Below are positions 7,545 through 15,613 of a stretch of 17,239 nucleotides of DNA, piece after piece. Position numbers and translations under genes: made by a program. Within the stretch, counting starts at the first letter, position 1. Each line of letters starts with the position of its first letter. Under the pieces are notes generated by a model that made no database searches, was not told where the DNA came from, and worked only from the letters and a program-made list of their open reading frames with translations. This DNA is from CAZUHN01 sp964620535 (GTDB lineage Bacteria > UBA8248), in NCBI GenBank assembly GCA_964620535.1, contig CAZUHN010000172.1, positions 1-17,239 on the forward strand. Reading direction: 5' to 3'.

Positions 7545-8732
7545 CTACAAATCCCTCCAGGGCCTCGTCGCGGTGGTGGTAAGAAGATCGTAGCCGTCCT
7601 TTTGGACGATCGCCATCTCCTCGACAACGCCCCCTCCGAGGCCGGGAAGTTCGAAATTGGGCTCCACGCAAAGCACCGTTCCCGCTTCGATGACCGTATC
7701 CGTTCCTGGTTGGAGAAGGGGCGCCTCCACGGTTTCCAGCCCGATGCCGTGGCCCGCCATGGGAAGAAGGTATTGCCCCGCGCCGTTCCCCTCGGCGTCG
7801 AGAAACTTTCGCGCGGCTTCATGGACCGCCGCCGCCGTAACGCCATCCTTAAGCGCACCTAAAGATACCTCCGTGGCCGCTGCGCTGAGATCCAGCATCG
7901 CCTCGACCTCCGGAGCGATCTTTTTCCCCGGGACCACCGCCGTCCGGTTCACGTCGAACCCGTAGCCCTCGAAAGCCCCCACGAAATCAAAGCGGATGAA
8001 TTCTCCGGCCTCGACGCGCCTTTGGGTGGCCTGGGGCCACCGGGACCCCCAACTCTGCCAGGGCCCGCTGTGAACCCGGACGTAGCGGACAAAATCCGCC
8101 CCTGCCCGCATTCCGGCACCGTGACCCTCGGCCGCGAGGTCGCACTCGCGCACCCCCGGTTTTAGGGCGGCGAAAATAGCCTCGTAGCCAGCGGCGGAGA
8201 TACGCGCCGCTTCTCGAAGGTACTCGACTTCAACCTGACTCTTCCGGGCACGAAGACCATCAACAAGCGCATTCGCATTCATGAACTCCGCCTCCGGGAG
8301 CGCGCGCGTAATATCCAAATACATGGTGGCGGGCATGATGTCTTCACCGGAGATCCCGATCCGGTCCTTCCCGGCGCCGAGCACATTTATTTGATTCACG
8401 GCCTCCTTCGAAATATTTAGCTCCGGCCGCACGTCTTCGATGTGTACCATTTCGCGCCGAAAATTCCGATGATCAACAAGGAGGACGGGAGGCTCGTCCC
8501 GAGGAAGGACGAGAAGACCGTGACCCATCCCCCGGACAGTTTCACTGAAAGCCCCCGCCGGAAAGGGGGGGAAGTGATTCGTCATATAAGTGAGGCTTCC
8601 CATCCGGTCATAGAACGAGCGCCCGATCACCAATAGAAGGTCGAGCCCTTGTTCTTTCATCAGCCCACGGGCGCGGGCAACTCTCGTCTCAATTTCCTCT
8701 TTGCTGACTCCCCTGCCGAATTCTTGGACCAT
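7545..8732 (-). CDS. M24 family metallohydrolase (Xaa-Pro peptidase-like), M24-B
   Basis: This 395-residue protein has an N-terminal creatinase-type domain (about 10-150) and a C-terminal M24 domain (about 165-390). Metal ligands D249, D260, H328, E357 and E371 are all present. The histidine normally seven residues after the ligand His (E. coli aminopeptidase P H361, MetAP H178) is V335, in GHGIGLETVEAP. The distance from H221 to D249 is also longer than usual. Both differences suggest a non-standard substrate or chemistry. The start is the ATG preceded by AAAGGTGG; a GTG ten codons upstream has no Shine-Dalgarno. It shares little beyond motifs with M24-A, so a recent duplication is unlikely. 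It is divergent from the NMT1-type binding protein. Confidence 0.88.
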   Translation of the reverse strand: MVQEFGRGVSKEEIETRVARARGLMKEQGLDLLLVIGRSFYDRMGSLTYMTNHFPPFPAGAFSETVRGMGHGLLVLPRDEPPVLLVDHRNFRREMVHIEDVRPELNISKEAVNQINVLGAGKDRIGISGEDIMPATMYLDITRALPEAEFMNANALVDGLRARKSQVEVEYLREAARISAAGYEAIFAALKPGVRECDLAAEGHGAGMRAGADFVRYVRVHSGPWQSWGSRWPQATQRRVEAGEFIRFDFVGAFEGYGFDVNRTAVVPGKKIAPEVEAMLDLSAAATEVSLGALKDGVTAAAVHEAARKFLDAEGNGAGQYLLPMAGHGIGLETVEAPLLQPGTDTVIEAGTVLCVEPNFELPGLGGGVVEEMAIVQKDGYDLLTTTATRPWRDL

Positions 8733-9024
8733 GGATTCCACCTTTCTGGATGAATTTGTCACGCCATGAACGATTGCCCCGGAAGCCGTCTTGCCTGCGG
8801 CCAGCCAGCGTAAACTCCCGCGACTCTGGGTGAAACCCCGAGTGGAGGGCGGAAGGTACCTCGAATCGGAGAGAGGGGGGGGGAGTCCCCATTACCGAGC
8901 CCAACAATCACCCTGCGGCACATCGGAAAGTCCGAATCCCCCCTCCAAGAGCATTTTGCGTGGCAAAATCATAGCAAATCCCGCCCATCCCGCACCAATA
9001 CCGCCTTCCCTGGCCACAAATCTT

Positions 9025-9058
9025 ATCGAATCGGGCCCGCCCTCAGGCCTGATTCGAT
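9025..9058. repeat. 13-bp inverted repeat with 8-base loop
   Basis: ATCGAATCGGGCC (9025-9037) pairs with GGCCTGATTCGAT (9046-9058) over 13 positions. In plus-strand RNA the single non-Watson-Crick pair is a G-U wobble. No T-run follows on either strand. It could be a regulator site or a leader stem-loop for the flanking genes. Confidence 0.5.
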
Positions 9059-9072
9059 TCCGGCCAGATCCG

Positions 9073-9098
9073 AAAAAACCCCGCCCGGAGTATCGGGC
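9073..9098 (-). terminator. Weak terminator-like hairpin on the minus strand (possible M24-B leader attenuator)
   Basis: Read on the minus strand, GCCCG, a six-base loop and CGGGC are followed by GGGG and then six T. The stem is only five pairs and the T-run is four bases away, so the signal is weak. No gene ends just upstream on this strand, so it would act within a leader if it is used. Confidence 0.25.
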
Positions 9099-9279
9099 CA
9101 CTCGGCTGATGTGATAGGATTCCATAATACATCTCGCAAATCATAAACCGATAACCGGTAAATAAAAAATTATTCACCAGAAAGAGGTTCCCTGCGTTTC
9201 GTCGTTCATTCGGTACAGGGATGCAAGTCCCATCGTCGCGGCCACGAGAGATAGGCCGAACCAAACAGGAGGAATCTTA

Positions 9280-10308
9280 ATGGATCACAAGCCGATGTAT
9301 AGTTGCAATAAATTGAACTGGGCATGCCTCGCTCTGGCGATGCTCCTCTCCGTCGGCTGGGTCGGGCAAGCCGCCGCCGCCGAAAAAGCCACCCTTCGGC
9401 TGGAATGGAAACTCACCGGCTACCACACCCCCTTCTATTGGGCGAAGGAAAAAGGATACTACGCCAAAGAGGGAATCGACCTCAAAATCAGCGAGGGGGC
9501 CGGATCCGGCAAAACGATAACCGCCCTCGCGGCAAACCGCGACACCTTCGGCTTCGCTGACTACCTGGCTTTGGCAAAGGGAATCGCGAAGGGGATGCCT
9601 CTCAAGGCCGTCTACTCGGTCCAGGGAAAGAGTGCTTGGGCGATCGTCTCCTTCGAGGACAACGCCGTCCGAAAGCCTTCCGATCTCTCGGGCAAGTCCC
9701 TCGCCTCGGTGGGAGTTCACATTTCGATCCTTAAGCTCTGGCTCAAGATTAACAACGTCCCCGTTAACAGCGTTAAAATGAACATCGTCGGCGGCCGGAC
9801 CCGGAACACCACCTTTGCGAACGGGAAAGTAGACACCATCATGAGCATCACCACTGGCTCGCCGAACGACTTCGTCGCCGCGGCAAAGGCCGGAAAAGGA
9901 AAACCTGTCCACTTCCTTATGTTCACCGACTGGGGCGTAAAGCCGATGGGCCAGGGAATACTCGTCCACAACGACACCGCCAAGAATAAACCGGACCTTG
10001 TCCGGGGATTTCTGCGCGCCACCCAGAAAGCATGGAAAGAGGCGGCGGTAAACGTGGATGAGGCCGTGGATATCGCCCTCAAGCACTCAAAGGGAAATGA
10101 TCACAGAAGAGAGTCCGTGAAGCTCCAGTTCGTGGGAACGCTGGAGTTGCTGAAGAGCGATAACACCTGGGGCAAGCCCCTGGGCTGGATGGCCGAAAAG
10201 GATTGGAAGAAAACTGAAGAAGTCCTGCTCAAGACGGATGTGATCAAAAACCCGCTTCCGCCGAGCAAGTACTACACGAACGAATTCGTTCCGGGCCCGA
10301 GCAATTAG
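9280..10308 (+). CDS. ABC transporter substrate-binding protein, NMT1/SsuA-TauA type
   Basis: This 342-residue exported protein belongs to the NMT1/THI5-like binding-protein family, whose members bind pyrimidine thiamine precursors, sulfonates, taurine, nitrate, aromatic acids and others. A signal peptide spans about residues 1-34 (hydrophobic core 16-30, AAAA near 31-34). The family pattern follows: PFYWAKEKGYYAKEGIDLKI (51-70), GAGSGKT, and then a segment with FGFADYLALAKG. AGGAGGA lies seven bases before the ATG. The gene stands alone on its strand and is followed by an intrinsic terminator. The only matching permease type in the window is the SsuC-like gene at 16789, which may be its partner. 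The ligand cannot be read from the sequence. Confidence 0.92.
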   Translation: MDHKPMYSCNKLNWACLALAMLLSVGWVGQAAAAEKATLRLEWKLTGYHTPFYWAKEKGYYAKEGIDLKISEGAGSGKTITALAANRDTFGFADYLALAKGIAKGMPLKAVYSVQGKSAWAIVSFEDNAVRKPSDLSGKSLASVGVHISILKLWLKINNVPVNSVKMNIVGGRTRNTTFANGKVDTIMSITTGSPNDFVAAAKAGKGKPVHFLMFTDWGVKPMGQGILVHNDTAKNKPDLVRGFLRATQKAWKEAAVNVDEAVDIALKHSKGNDHRRESVKLQFVGTLELLKSDNTWGKPLGWMAEKDWKKTEEVLLKTDVIKNPLPPSKYYTNEFVPGPSN

Positions 10309-10348
10309 GCGGGAGCGCTTGATTCGATTCACTGAATTTTTGTGATTG

Positions 10349-10397
10349 AAATCCCCGGTTCGGGATGCGTGAACTCCCCCGGACCGGGGATTTATTT
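10349..10397 (+). terminator. Intrinsic terminator after the NMT1-type gene
   Basis: AAATCCCCGGTTCGGG (10349-10364) pairs with CCCGGACCGGGGATTT (10378-10393) over 16 positions with one G-U pair and a 13-base loop. The descending arm runs into ATTTATTTAT. It lies 40 bases past the stop. The A-rich ascending side may let it also work for the convergent SDR transcript. Confidence 0.8.
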
Positions 10398-10466
10398 ATC
10401 CGGAATTGATGCAAGATATTAGTTAAAATCAAGAATCTCTTGTCGAGTCACGTTGATACGGAAGGT

Positions 10467-10493
10467 CTCCGCCCCTCTGGAAAAGGGCCGGAG
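10467..10493 (-). terminator. Possible 3' stem-loop of the Hyu/SDR transcript
   Basis: CTCCGCCCCT and AGGGCCGGAG form a ten-position stem with one C-C mismatch and the loop CTGGAAA. It lies about 90 bases past the SDR stop on the minus strand. There is no T-run, so it would be a stabilising or weak terminator element at best. Confidence 0.35.
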
Positions 10494-10585
10494 ATGTGGA
10501 ACCCGACAGGAAGTCTCCCCTCCCCCCCCTCTCGGCGGGAAGGGGTGCAAAAAGAACACGGAACTTCCCGCCCGGGATCGGCGGC

Positions 10586-11341
10586 TTAAATGGCACACCA
10601 GCCGTCATCCACAATGAGATCATGGCCGTGAACGGCGCTTGCATCCTCTGAGGCCAGGAAAACAGCCGCACCGGCCATCTCCTCTGTGGAAATGTAAGCG
10701 CGGCCCGTAGGGGTGTAGCTCGCCATGAGCTTCACGAAATCGGGATCGTTCTGGAGGTGCTGATTGAGCGGCGTAGCCGTGTTTCCCGGAGAGATGGAAT
10801 TCACGTTAATGCCAAACTTGGAAATCTCCGCCGCAAGGGCCCGGGTAATCATGTGAACGCCCCCCTTGCTGGCGCAATAGGGAACCGCGTTGGGAAAGGC
10901 ATGCGTTCCGGCGATGGAGGAGACAAAGACAATCTTGCCGTAATTCTTTTTCTTCATGATGGGAACTACCGCCTGCGCGGTCAGGAATGAACCCTTCAAG
11001 TTGACGTTTATGGTGGTGTCCCACTCCTCCTCGGAATACTTCTCAATTTCCTTGTTGATCATAATGCCGGCATTCGCGACGAGGATGTCCACGGTGCCGA
11101 ACTCGCTGGTGACATTCTTTATCAGCGAATTGACATCCGCCTTGTTCGAGACGTCACACCGGAAGGCCTTGGCGGTCCCGCCGGTCTCCCCGATTTTATT
11201 TGCGACAGCCTCGCCCCGCTCCGGATTTCTGTGGTTTACGACAGCGACCTTCGCGCCCTCGCGGCCGAAGGCCTCACATATGGCCTGGCCGATCCCCTGC
11301 GATCCTCCGGTCACGATGGCCACTTTGTCCTTGAGCCTCAT
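10586..11341 (-). CDS. Short-chain dehydrogenase/reductase (SDR), classical type
   Basis: This 251-residue classical SDR oxidises an alcohol or reduces a ketone with NAD(P). The cofactor motif TGGSQGIG is at 11-18 and NAG at 90-92. The catalytic set is N114, S142, Y155 and K159 (PYCASKGG). The second strand ends in NHRN (36-39), with Arg in place of the NAD-type Asp, so NADP is the more likely cofactor (inferred). The ATG has AAGGGG seven bases upstream; a TTG six codons earlier overlaps that site and is rejected. It is the last gene of the SDR-HyuA-HyuB-SDR run, 60 bp after HyuB. It resembles 3-oxoacyl reductase or glucose dehydrogenase-like SDRs, but the substrate is open. Confidence 0.9.
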   Translation of the reverse strand: MRLKDKVAIVTGGSQGIGQAICEAFGREGAKVAVVNHRNPERGEAVANKIGETGGTAKAFRCDVSNKADVNSLIKNVTSEFGTVDILVANAGIMINKEIEKYSEEEWDTTINVNLKGSFLTAQAVVPIMKKKNYGKIVFVSSIAGTHAFPNAVPYCASKGGVHMITRALAAEISKFGINVNSISPGNTATPLNQHLQNDPDFVKLMASYTPTGRAYISTEEMAGAAVFLASEDASAVHGHDLIVDDGWCAI

Positions 11342-11401
11342 CACACACCCCTTTTTCAAGAATGGACTTAAATTCCTGTAGCTGGAGAGATGAAGGGATC
11401 G

Positions 11402-13297
11402 CTATCGGCCCCGCGCCGCAGCTTCGGCGAGAACCCTGCGCCGCTCTCCGGTCGCCGATTCATCGATATCCAGGCCATCGTCGAATATGACACCGTATAT
11501 CTCCGAAGCGCGCTTTCTCGTTATCCAACCTTCAACGAGATCGTATTTGACTTGTTCGGCCGCACGCTCATGCGGCGGTCCGTACCCGCCTCCCCCCGTA
11601 CAATAGGAAACCACATTTTCCTCCGGCCCGAGAATTATATCCGCGCAAGCCGGAAGCTCTTCCAACTCTCCGCTCGCCCTCTTGAGATAGTTGTGGCACG
11701 GGGCGCCATCGAAACCGCCCAATGTGCCTTTGGCGTTATTGATCGCCCCGTCCGCCACGTAGACCACCTCCAGCTTGCCGCCACCCACCGGTCCGTACTC
11801 GCTGTAGCCCGAGGGCGCCCCCGTGGTGCGGCCGGCGCCCTCGGTATCGGGAACGAGCCGGCGCGCCTTAATGAGTATGGGAAAGTGGAGCTCGTCGAGC
11901 TCGATGCTGTCGACGAAACACATTCCGGAGTTCCCCGCGTGGAGGATGGTGAGCCACGCGTCCGTTTTTCCCGCGCCCGCGCCCCCGGTGACCATGAGAA
12001 AGAGATGGTTCACGAAGGGTTCGTTACCGTTCCGAGGATCGAATCCCGAGATGACGCCCATCGAAGCGGGAAATATGGGTCCGGCTTCAGCCAGTCCGAT
12101 GCCGTCCTGGATTAAGGAAAACGCCCGTTGGACGGGGTTCGTCACCCGGTCCGCAAGATTGGTGGTCGCCACCGACATGCTCGTGGGATGTTTTCCGCCC
12201 CCCGCCACCGAGCCCTCCCGGATATGGACCCGGATGCGGCGGAAACTGCCCGCATTGGTGGGAACGATGTCGTCGATGCTGTTGAAGACGCCGATCATCG
12301 CTCCCGTGCGAGCGCAGGCTTCGCTCAAGTTGAGCCCGCATGGCATGGCGTCCGGGTTGTCGCGCAGGTCCACCTCGATGACGGCCTTTTTGCTGTCTAT
12401 CTTGACCTCAACTTTTATCGGTATCCCCCCCGGTGGGGTCCCCGGCACCGGGTCGTGGACGCTGGTGGCAGTGGAGGTCCCGTCCGGCAGCTTCCTGATG
12501 GCGGCGATCATGAGTTTCTCGCTGTAATTAAACCACTGCCGGGAGAAAGCATGAAGGGTCTCCCAGCCGAATTCATCTGCCATGGCAAGGACTTCGCGTT
12601 CGCCAATCCGCGCGGCGCCAATCATGGCCAGGTAGTCTCCGTACCATTGCTCGGGCACCCGGATGCGCATTCGGCACAGCCGAATTATGTCCTGGATGTC
12701 CTCGTAGTTCTCTTGGACCTTGTACGCCGGGAAGATGAGCGCGCCCTCCTCGTAAACGTCCCTGGCATGACCCATGTACGTGGTTGGCTGACCATTGCCG
12801 CAGTCGGCCTGATGCGCCTTCACCCAAACAGTGAAGTGATGCACTCCCTTTTTATCAATCACCGGTACGAGGATTGTGTGATCCGCCGGGTGGGAGCACC
12901 CGTGGTAGGGAGAGTTATGCAAGAATGCGTCTCCACGCTTCAGATTGGGATGGAGTTCCATCATAGAGCGCGCCATCAGATCCGCGCCGCTCAGGTGATG
13001 AATGGGCAGAGACTCCGCCCCGGTCAGGAGCTCGCAATCCCGGGTGACGACGCTGGTGGAAAAATCCCTTGCGAGATTGAGGACGCCCGAGCGGCCGGTC
13101 CGCAATAAGGTGTTGGCCATTTTTGTGGTGACCGCCTCAAATCTTTTGTTCAGCACGGCCAGGGTGATCGGATCCATTTTACCAGGATTTTTGCGGCTGC
13201 CTTTTCCAGCCTGCACTTTCATGTTGGCCTTCACGCGATTTCTCGCCCCTTTCTTCGCCCTCAGCAATTTCTTTGCCTTCACTTTCAACCTGGCCAT
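11402..13297 (-). CDS. hyuB: Hydantoinase B / oxoprolinase-type subunit (HyuB) with basic N-terminal extension
   Basis: This 631-residue protein is the HyuB-type subunit of ATP-dependent hydantoinase, oxoprolinase or acetone carboxylase-like complexes, acting with HyuA. The family start motif MDPITLAVLNKRFEAV begins at residue 41. Other landmarks are GDAFLHNSPYHGCSHPADH (122-140, canonically GDxxxxNDPYxGGTHLPD), GGGKHPTSMSV, and CTGGGGYGPPHERAAEQV near the C-terminus. Residues 1-40 are not part of the family. They hold 16 Lys/Arg and no Asp/Glu. The long start has AAGGAAGG five bases upstream, while the ATG at residue 41 has only a weak site; an ATG at residue 26 is another option. It lies 65 bp after HyuA. 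Substrate class: cyclic amides such as hydantoins or oxoproline, or a carboxylation reaction; undecided. Confidence 0.92.
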   Translation of the reverse strand: MARLKVKAKKLLRAKKGARNRVKANMKVQAGKGSRKNPGKMDPITLAVLNKRFEAVTTKMANTLLRTGRSGVLNLARDFSTSVVTRDCELLTGAESLPIHHLSGADLMARSMMELHPNLKRGDAFLHNSPYHGCSHPADHTILVPVIDKKGVHHFTVWVKAHQADCGNGQPTTYMGHARDVYEEGALIFPAYKVQENYEDIQDIIRLCRMRIRVPEQWYGDYLAMIGAARIGEREVLAMADEFGWETLHAFSRQWFNYSEKLMIAAIRKLPDGTSTATSVHDPVPGTPPGGIPIKVEVKIDSKKAVIEVDLRDNPDAMPCGLNLSEACARTGAMIGVFNSIDDIVPTNAGSFRRIRVHIREGSVAGGGKHPTSMSVATTNLADRVTNPVQRAFSLIQDGIGLAEAGPIFPASMGVISGFDPRNGNEPFVNHLFLMVTGGAGAGKTDAWLTILHAGNSGMCFVDSIELDELHFPILIKARRLVPDTEGAGRTTGAPSGYSEYGPVGGGKLEVVYVADGAINNAKGTLGGFDGAPCHNYLKRASGELEELPACADIILGPEENVVSYCTGGGGYGPPHERAAEQVKYDLVEGWITRKRASEIYGVIFDDGLDIDESATGERRRVLAEAAARGR

Positions 13298-13362
13298 AGA
13301 TTCCTTCCTTCAACTAATCGTTCGTTCCCATTCAAAATATGTAAGATCTCTGTTCCCCCGCC

Positions 13363-15429
13363 CTAGGGCGTGATGACGAGACTTCCGCTTCTTTTCCGGA
13401 CCGCCTTTGCGCCCGGCTCAATTACCACCGTGGTGAAAGGTGATTCGATAATGGCGGGACCCTTCAAGGGAGTGTTGACTTTCAACGTTTCGAACAACTC
13501 CACCCTCGTCTTCCGGATTCCCTTGCCATCGAAGTAAGCTTTTCGGGAAGGAGTCACCTTTGCCTTATAGGTCTTGTCCTTCCCCAGTTTTCCGAGATCG
13601 CCTTCTCGAAGCCTGCAGCGCGCCGTCGCCCGCCATCCTACGAATTCAACTTCCGAGCCGGGGTCGCGGAAGGCGAAAATTTCCTCATGAAGGCGGTCGA
13701 ACTCTTCGCGGACGAGAGCCACGTCTCTTTTCGACTTGAATCGGGTGACATCAAGCGGAAGATCGATCTCCCAAATCTGGTGACGGTAGCGTGCCTCGGC
13801 GAAGAAATCGATCGAAGACTCCAGCGCCCCGACGCCCGGACCCTCGATAAATTTCTCGCATTTTGCGTTAAGGTCTTTCAACGTAGCATTCGCTCCATCG
13901 AAATCGAATGCGTCAGAAACCGTGAAGAAGAGGGACCGGTAGTCGGCATGCAAATCCGACATCAGCGCTCCCACAGCGGAGAGCGCCGCGCCCATCTCGG
14001 GGATTACGACCGTCTTGCATCCGAGTCTTCTGGCAATGGCCACGGAATTGAGCCCCGCCGCCCCTCCCCCGCCGACGAGCACGGCCCCGCGCGGATCGAT
14101 CCCTTGGTGAATGGTGATCTGTTCAATGGCGCCCACCATGTTTTCGGTAGCCAGGCGGAGGACGGCCGAGGCCGCCTCATGGAGGCCGATGCCGAGGGGG
14201 GCGGAAATTTCCTTTTGTATGGCATCAACTGAAAGTTCGGCTTCCAGCTTCATTTCCCCACCCAGGAAAAACGCCGGATCTATGTACCCAAGCGCCAGGG
14301 AGGCGTCTGTCACCGTAGGTTTCACTCCTCCCTTCCCGTAGCAAGCCGGCCCTGGGGCCGCCCCCGCGCTCTGGGGGCCGACGTGAAGAAGACCCCCCTC
14401 GTCCACCCAGGCGATGCTCCCCCCTCCCGCACCGATGCTTTTCACGTCCACCGATGGAAACCCGAGGATGTGCCCGCGGTAGCGCTCGCCGAGCCAAGTC
14501 TCGGGCGTCATGGGAATGGCCCCCCTGCGCACCAAGCTGACATCGTAGGTGGTCCCCCCTGTATCCGCGACGATGGCGGTGTTGGATCTGGCGTCAGACT
14601 TCGCATAGCGGCGGCCGGCAATGGGAGCCATCGAGGGGCCGGAACCGACCGAATGAATCGGAGCCTTCGCCAGCTCTTCAGCGTCCATCACCCCTCCTTT
14701 TGAGGTCAGCATGAGAAGGCGACCACGAAAGCCCTCATTTCGCAAGCGCTTCTGAAGGTTTCCGATGTAGCGAGACATGAGTGGTTTCAAAGAGGCATCG
14801 ATGCAGGCGGATGAAGCGCGCCGGTACTCGCGCAAGATGGGATTCAAAATATGAGAGAGGGTGTAGGGCACACCGGGCAGATGCGCACCGAGCAGCCAGC
14901 CTACTTGATCTTCGTGGACCGGGTTCATGGTGGACCATAGCAGGCAGACGGAAACCGACTCCACTTTCAGATCTCGAAGATTTTCGATGATGCCGATGAC
15001 GGCCTTTTCCTCCAGAGGTTCATAAATCTTGCCGTCAGACCCCATGCGCTCGGGCACCTCGAATGTCAGCGACCGGTGAATATAGGGTTTAGGAAAGGGA
15101 ATTAAAAAGTTGAAGGGCTCGAGGCGTCCTCCCTCGCGAAGGACGAGAATGTCAGGGTGGCCTTTCGTAGTGAGGAAAGCGGTCCGGGCCGTGTTTCCCG
15201 TCACGATGGCGTTGGTGGCGTGCGTCGTCCCGTGAATGAAAAGGTCGCCTTGGGTAAGAAGCCCTTTGCTAGAGAGGGAGAGGGCCCTTGCCGCTGAACG
15301 GACAGCGGCGAGGATTCCTTCCACGGGATCTTCGGGCGTGGTAGGCGTTTTAAAAATATGAGGGGTGCCCGACTCGTCTTCGATCACCAAATCAGTGAAG
15401 GTACCGCCGGTGTCTACCGCGAAACGCAT
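13363..15429 (-). CDS. hyuA: Hydantoinase A / oxoprolinase-type ATP-binding subunit (HyuA)
   Basis: This 688-residue protein is the actin/Hsp70-fold ATPase subunit that pairs with HyuB. The phosphate-1 motif FAVDTGGTFTD is at 3-13, HGTTHATNA at 66-74, phosphate-2 DTGGTTYD at 289-296, GAGGGSIAW at 333-341, SAGAAPGPACYG at 354-365, and HQGIDPRGAVLVGGGGAAG at 441-459. The length matches the family. An in-frame ATG 22 codons upstream lacks a Shine-Dalgarno and would place the TATAAT promoter box inside the coding region. The chosen ATG follows AGGGGG by eight bases and begins exactly at the conserved N-terminus. ATP hydrolysis would drive opening of a cyclic amide or a related activation. It follows an SDR gene by 184 bp and precedes HyuB. 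Confidence 0.93.
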   Translation of the reverse strand: MRFAVDTGGTFTDLVIEDESGTPHIFKTPTTPEDPVEGILAAVRSAARALSLSSKGLLTQGDLFIHGTTHATNAIVTGNTARTAFLTTKGHPDILVLREGGRLEPFNFLIPFPKPYIHRSLTFEVPERMGSDGKIYEPLEEKAVIGIIENLRDLKVESVSVCLLWSTMNPVHEDQVGWLLGAHLPGVPYTLSHILNPILREYRRASSACIDASLKPLMSRYIGNLQKRLRNEGFRGRLLMLTSKGGVMDAEELAKAPIHSVGSGPSMAPIAGRRYAKSDARSNTAIVADTGGTTYDVSLVRRGAIPMTPETWLGERYRGHILGFPSVDVKSIGAGGGSIAWVDEGGLLHVGPQSAGAAPGPACYGKGGVKPTVTDASLALGYIDPAFFLGGEMKLEAELSVDAIQKEISAPLGIGLHEAASAVLRLATENMVGAIEQITIHQGIDPRGAVLVGGGGAAGLNSVAIARRLGCKTVVIPEMGAALSAVGALMSDLHADYRSLFFTVSDAFDFDGANATLKDLNAKCEKFIEGPGVGALESSIDFFAEARYRHQIWEIDLPLDVTRFKSKRDVALVREEFDRLHEEIFAFRDPGSEVEFVGWRATARCRLREGDLGKLGKDKTYKAKVTPSRKAYFDGKGIRKTRVELFETLKVNTPLKGPAIIESPFTTVVIEPGAKAVRKRSGSLVITP

Positions 15430-15480
15430 CTCCCGGACCCCCTGTTTTTCATCTGGACAAGTTTTCGGAAATTCTCCTCG

Positions 15481-15508
15481 ATTATAGATCGTCATATCAA
15501 AACATCAA
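15481..15508 (-). promoter_or_regulatory. Internal sigma70-type promoter before hyuA
   Basis: On the minus strand, TTGATG (15508-15503) and a perfect TATAAT (15486-15481) are separated by 16 bases. Transcription would start near 15474, about 45 bases before the hyuA ATG. It lies in the 184-bp gap after the upstream SDR, so hyuA-hyuB-SDR can be transcribed without that gene. Confidence 0.55.
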
Positions 15509-15613
15509 ATTGCGGGCGGGCACTCCGCTGCCTCCCCAGCCACCCCCCGGAGATTCCGCGACAAAACCATACGAAGGCGTCATTCCGAGCGGATACCGTC
15601 AAAGGGTATTTGT

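Larger units (their letters stand above)
8733..9279. other. Divergent intergenic region between M24-B and the NMT1-type binding protein
   Basis: These 547 bp contain no supported gene; short open frames here lack ribosome-binding sites and family features. The part near M24-B is GC-rich with a run of nine G (8875-8883). The part near 9110-9180 is AT-rich and probably holds the promoters, but no clean -35/-10 pair was found. Two structured elements (9025-9058 and 9073-9098) would lie in the M24-B leader if its promoter is in the AT-rich part. No TPP riboswitch core (CTGAGA) is visible before the NMT1-type gene. Confidence 0.55.

Noticed and set aside
8733..8762. GTG start for M24-B ten codons upstream
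   Set aside because: No Shine-Dalgarno precedes the GTG, whereas AAAGGTGG is correctly spaced before the ATG at 8732.
9059..9279. TPP riboswitch before the NMT1/THI5-like gene
   Set aside because: The family can bind thiamine precursors, but no CTGAGA core or matching second helix could be found, so a thiamine role is not supported.
12128..13108. 326-codon plus-strand open frame
   Set aside because: It is antisense to HyuB, whose family motifs are intact across the same positions. There is no independent support.
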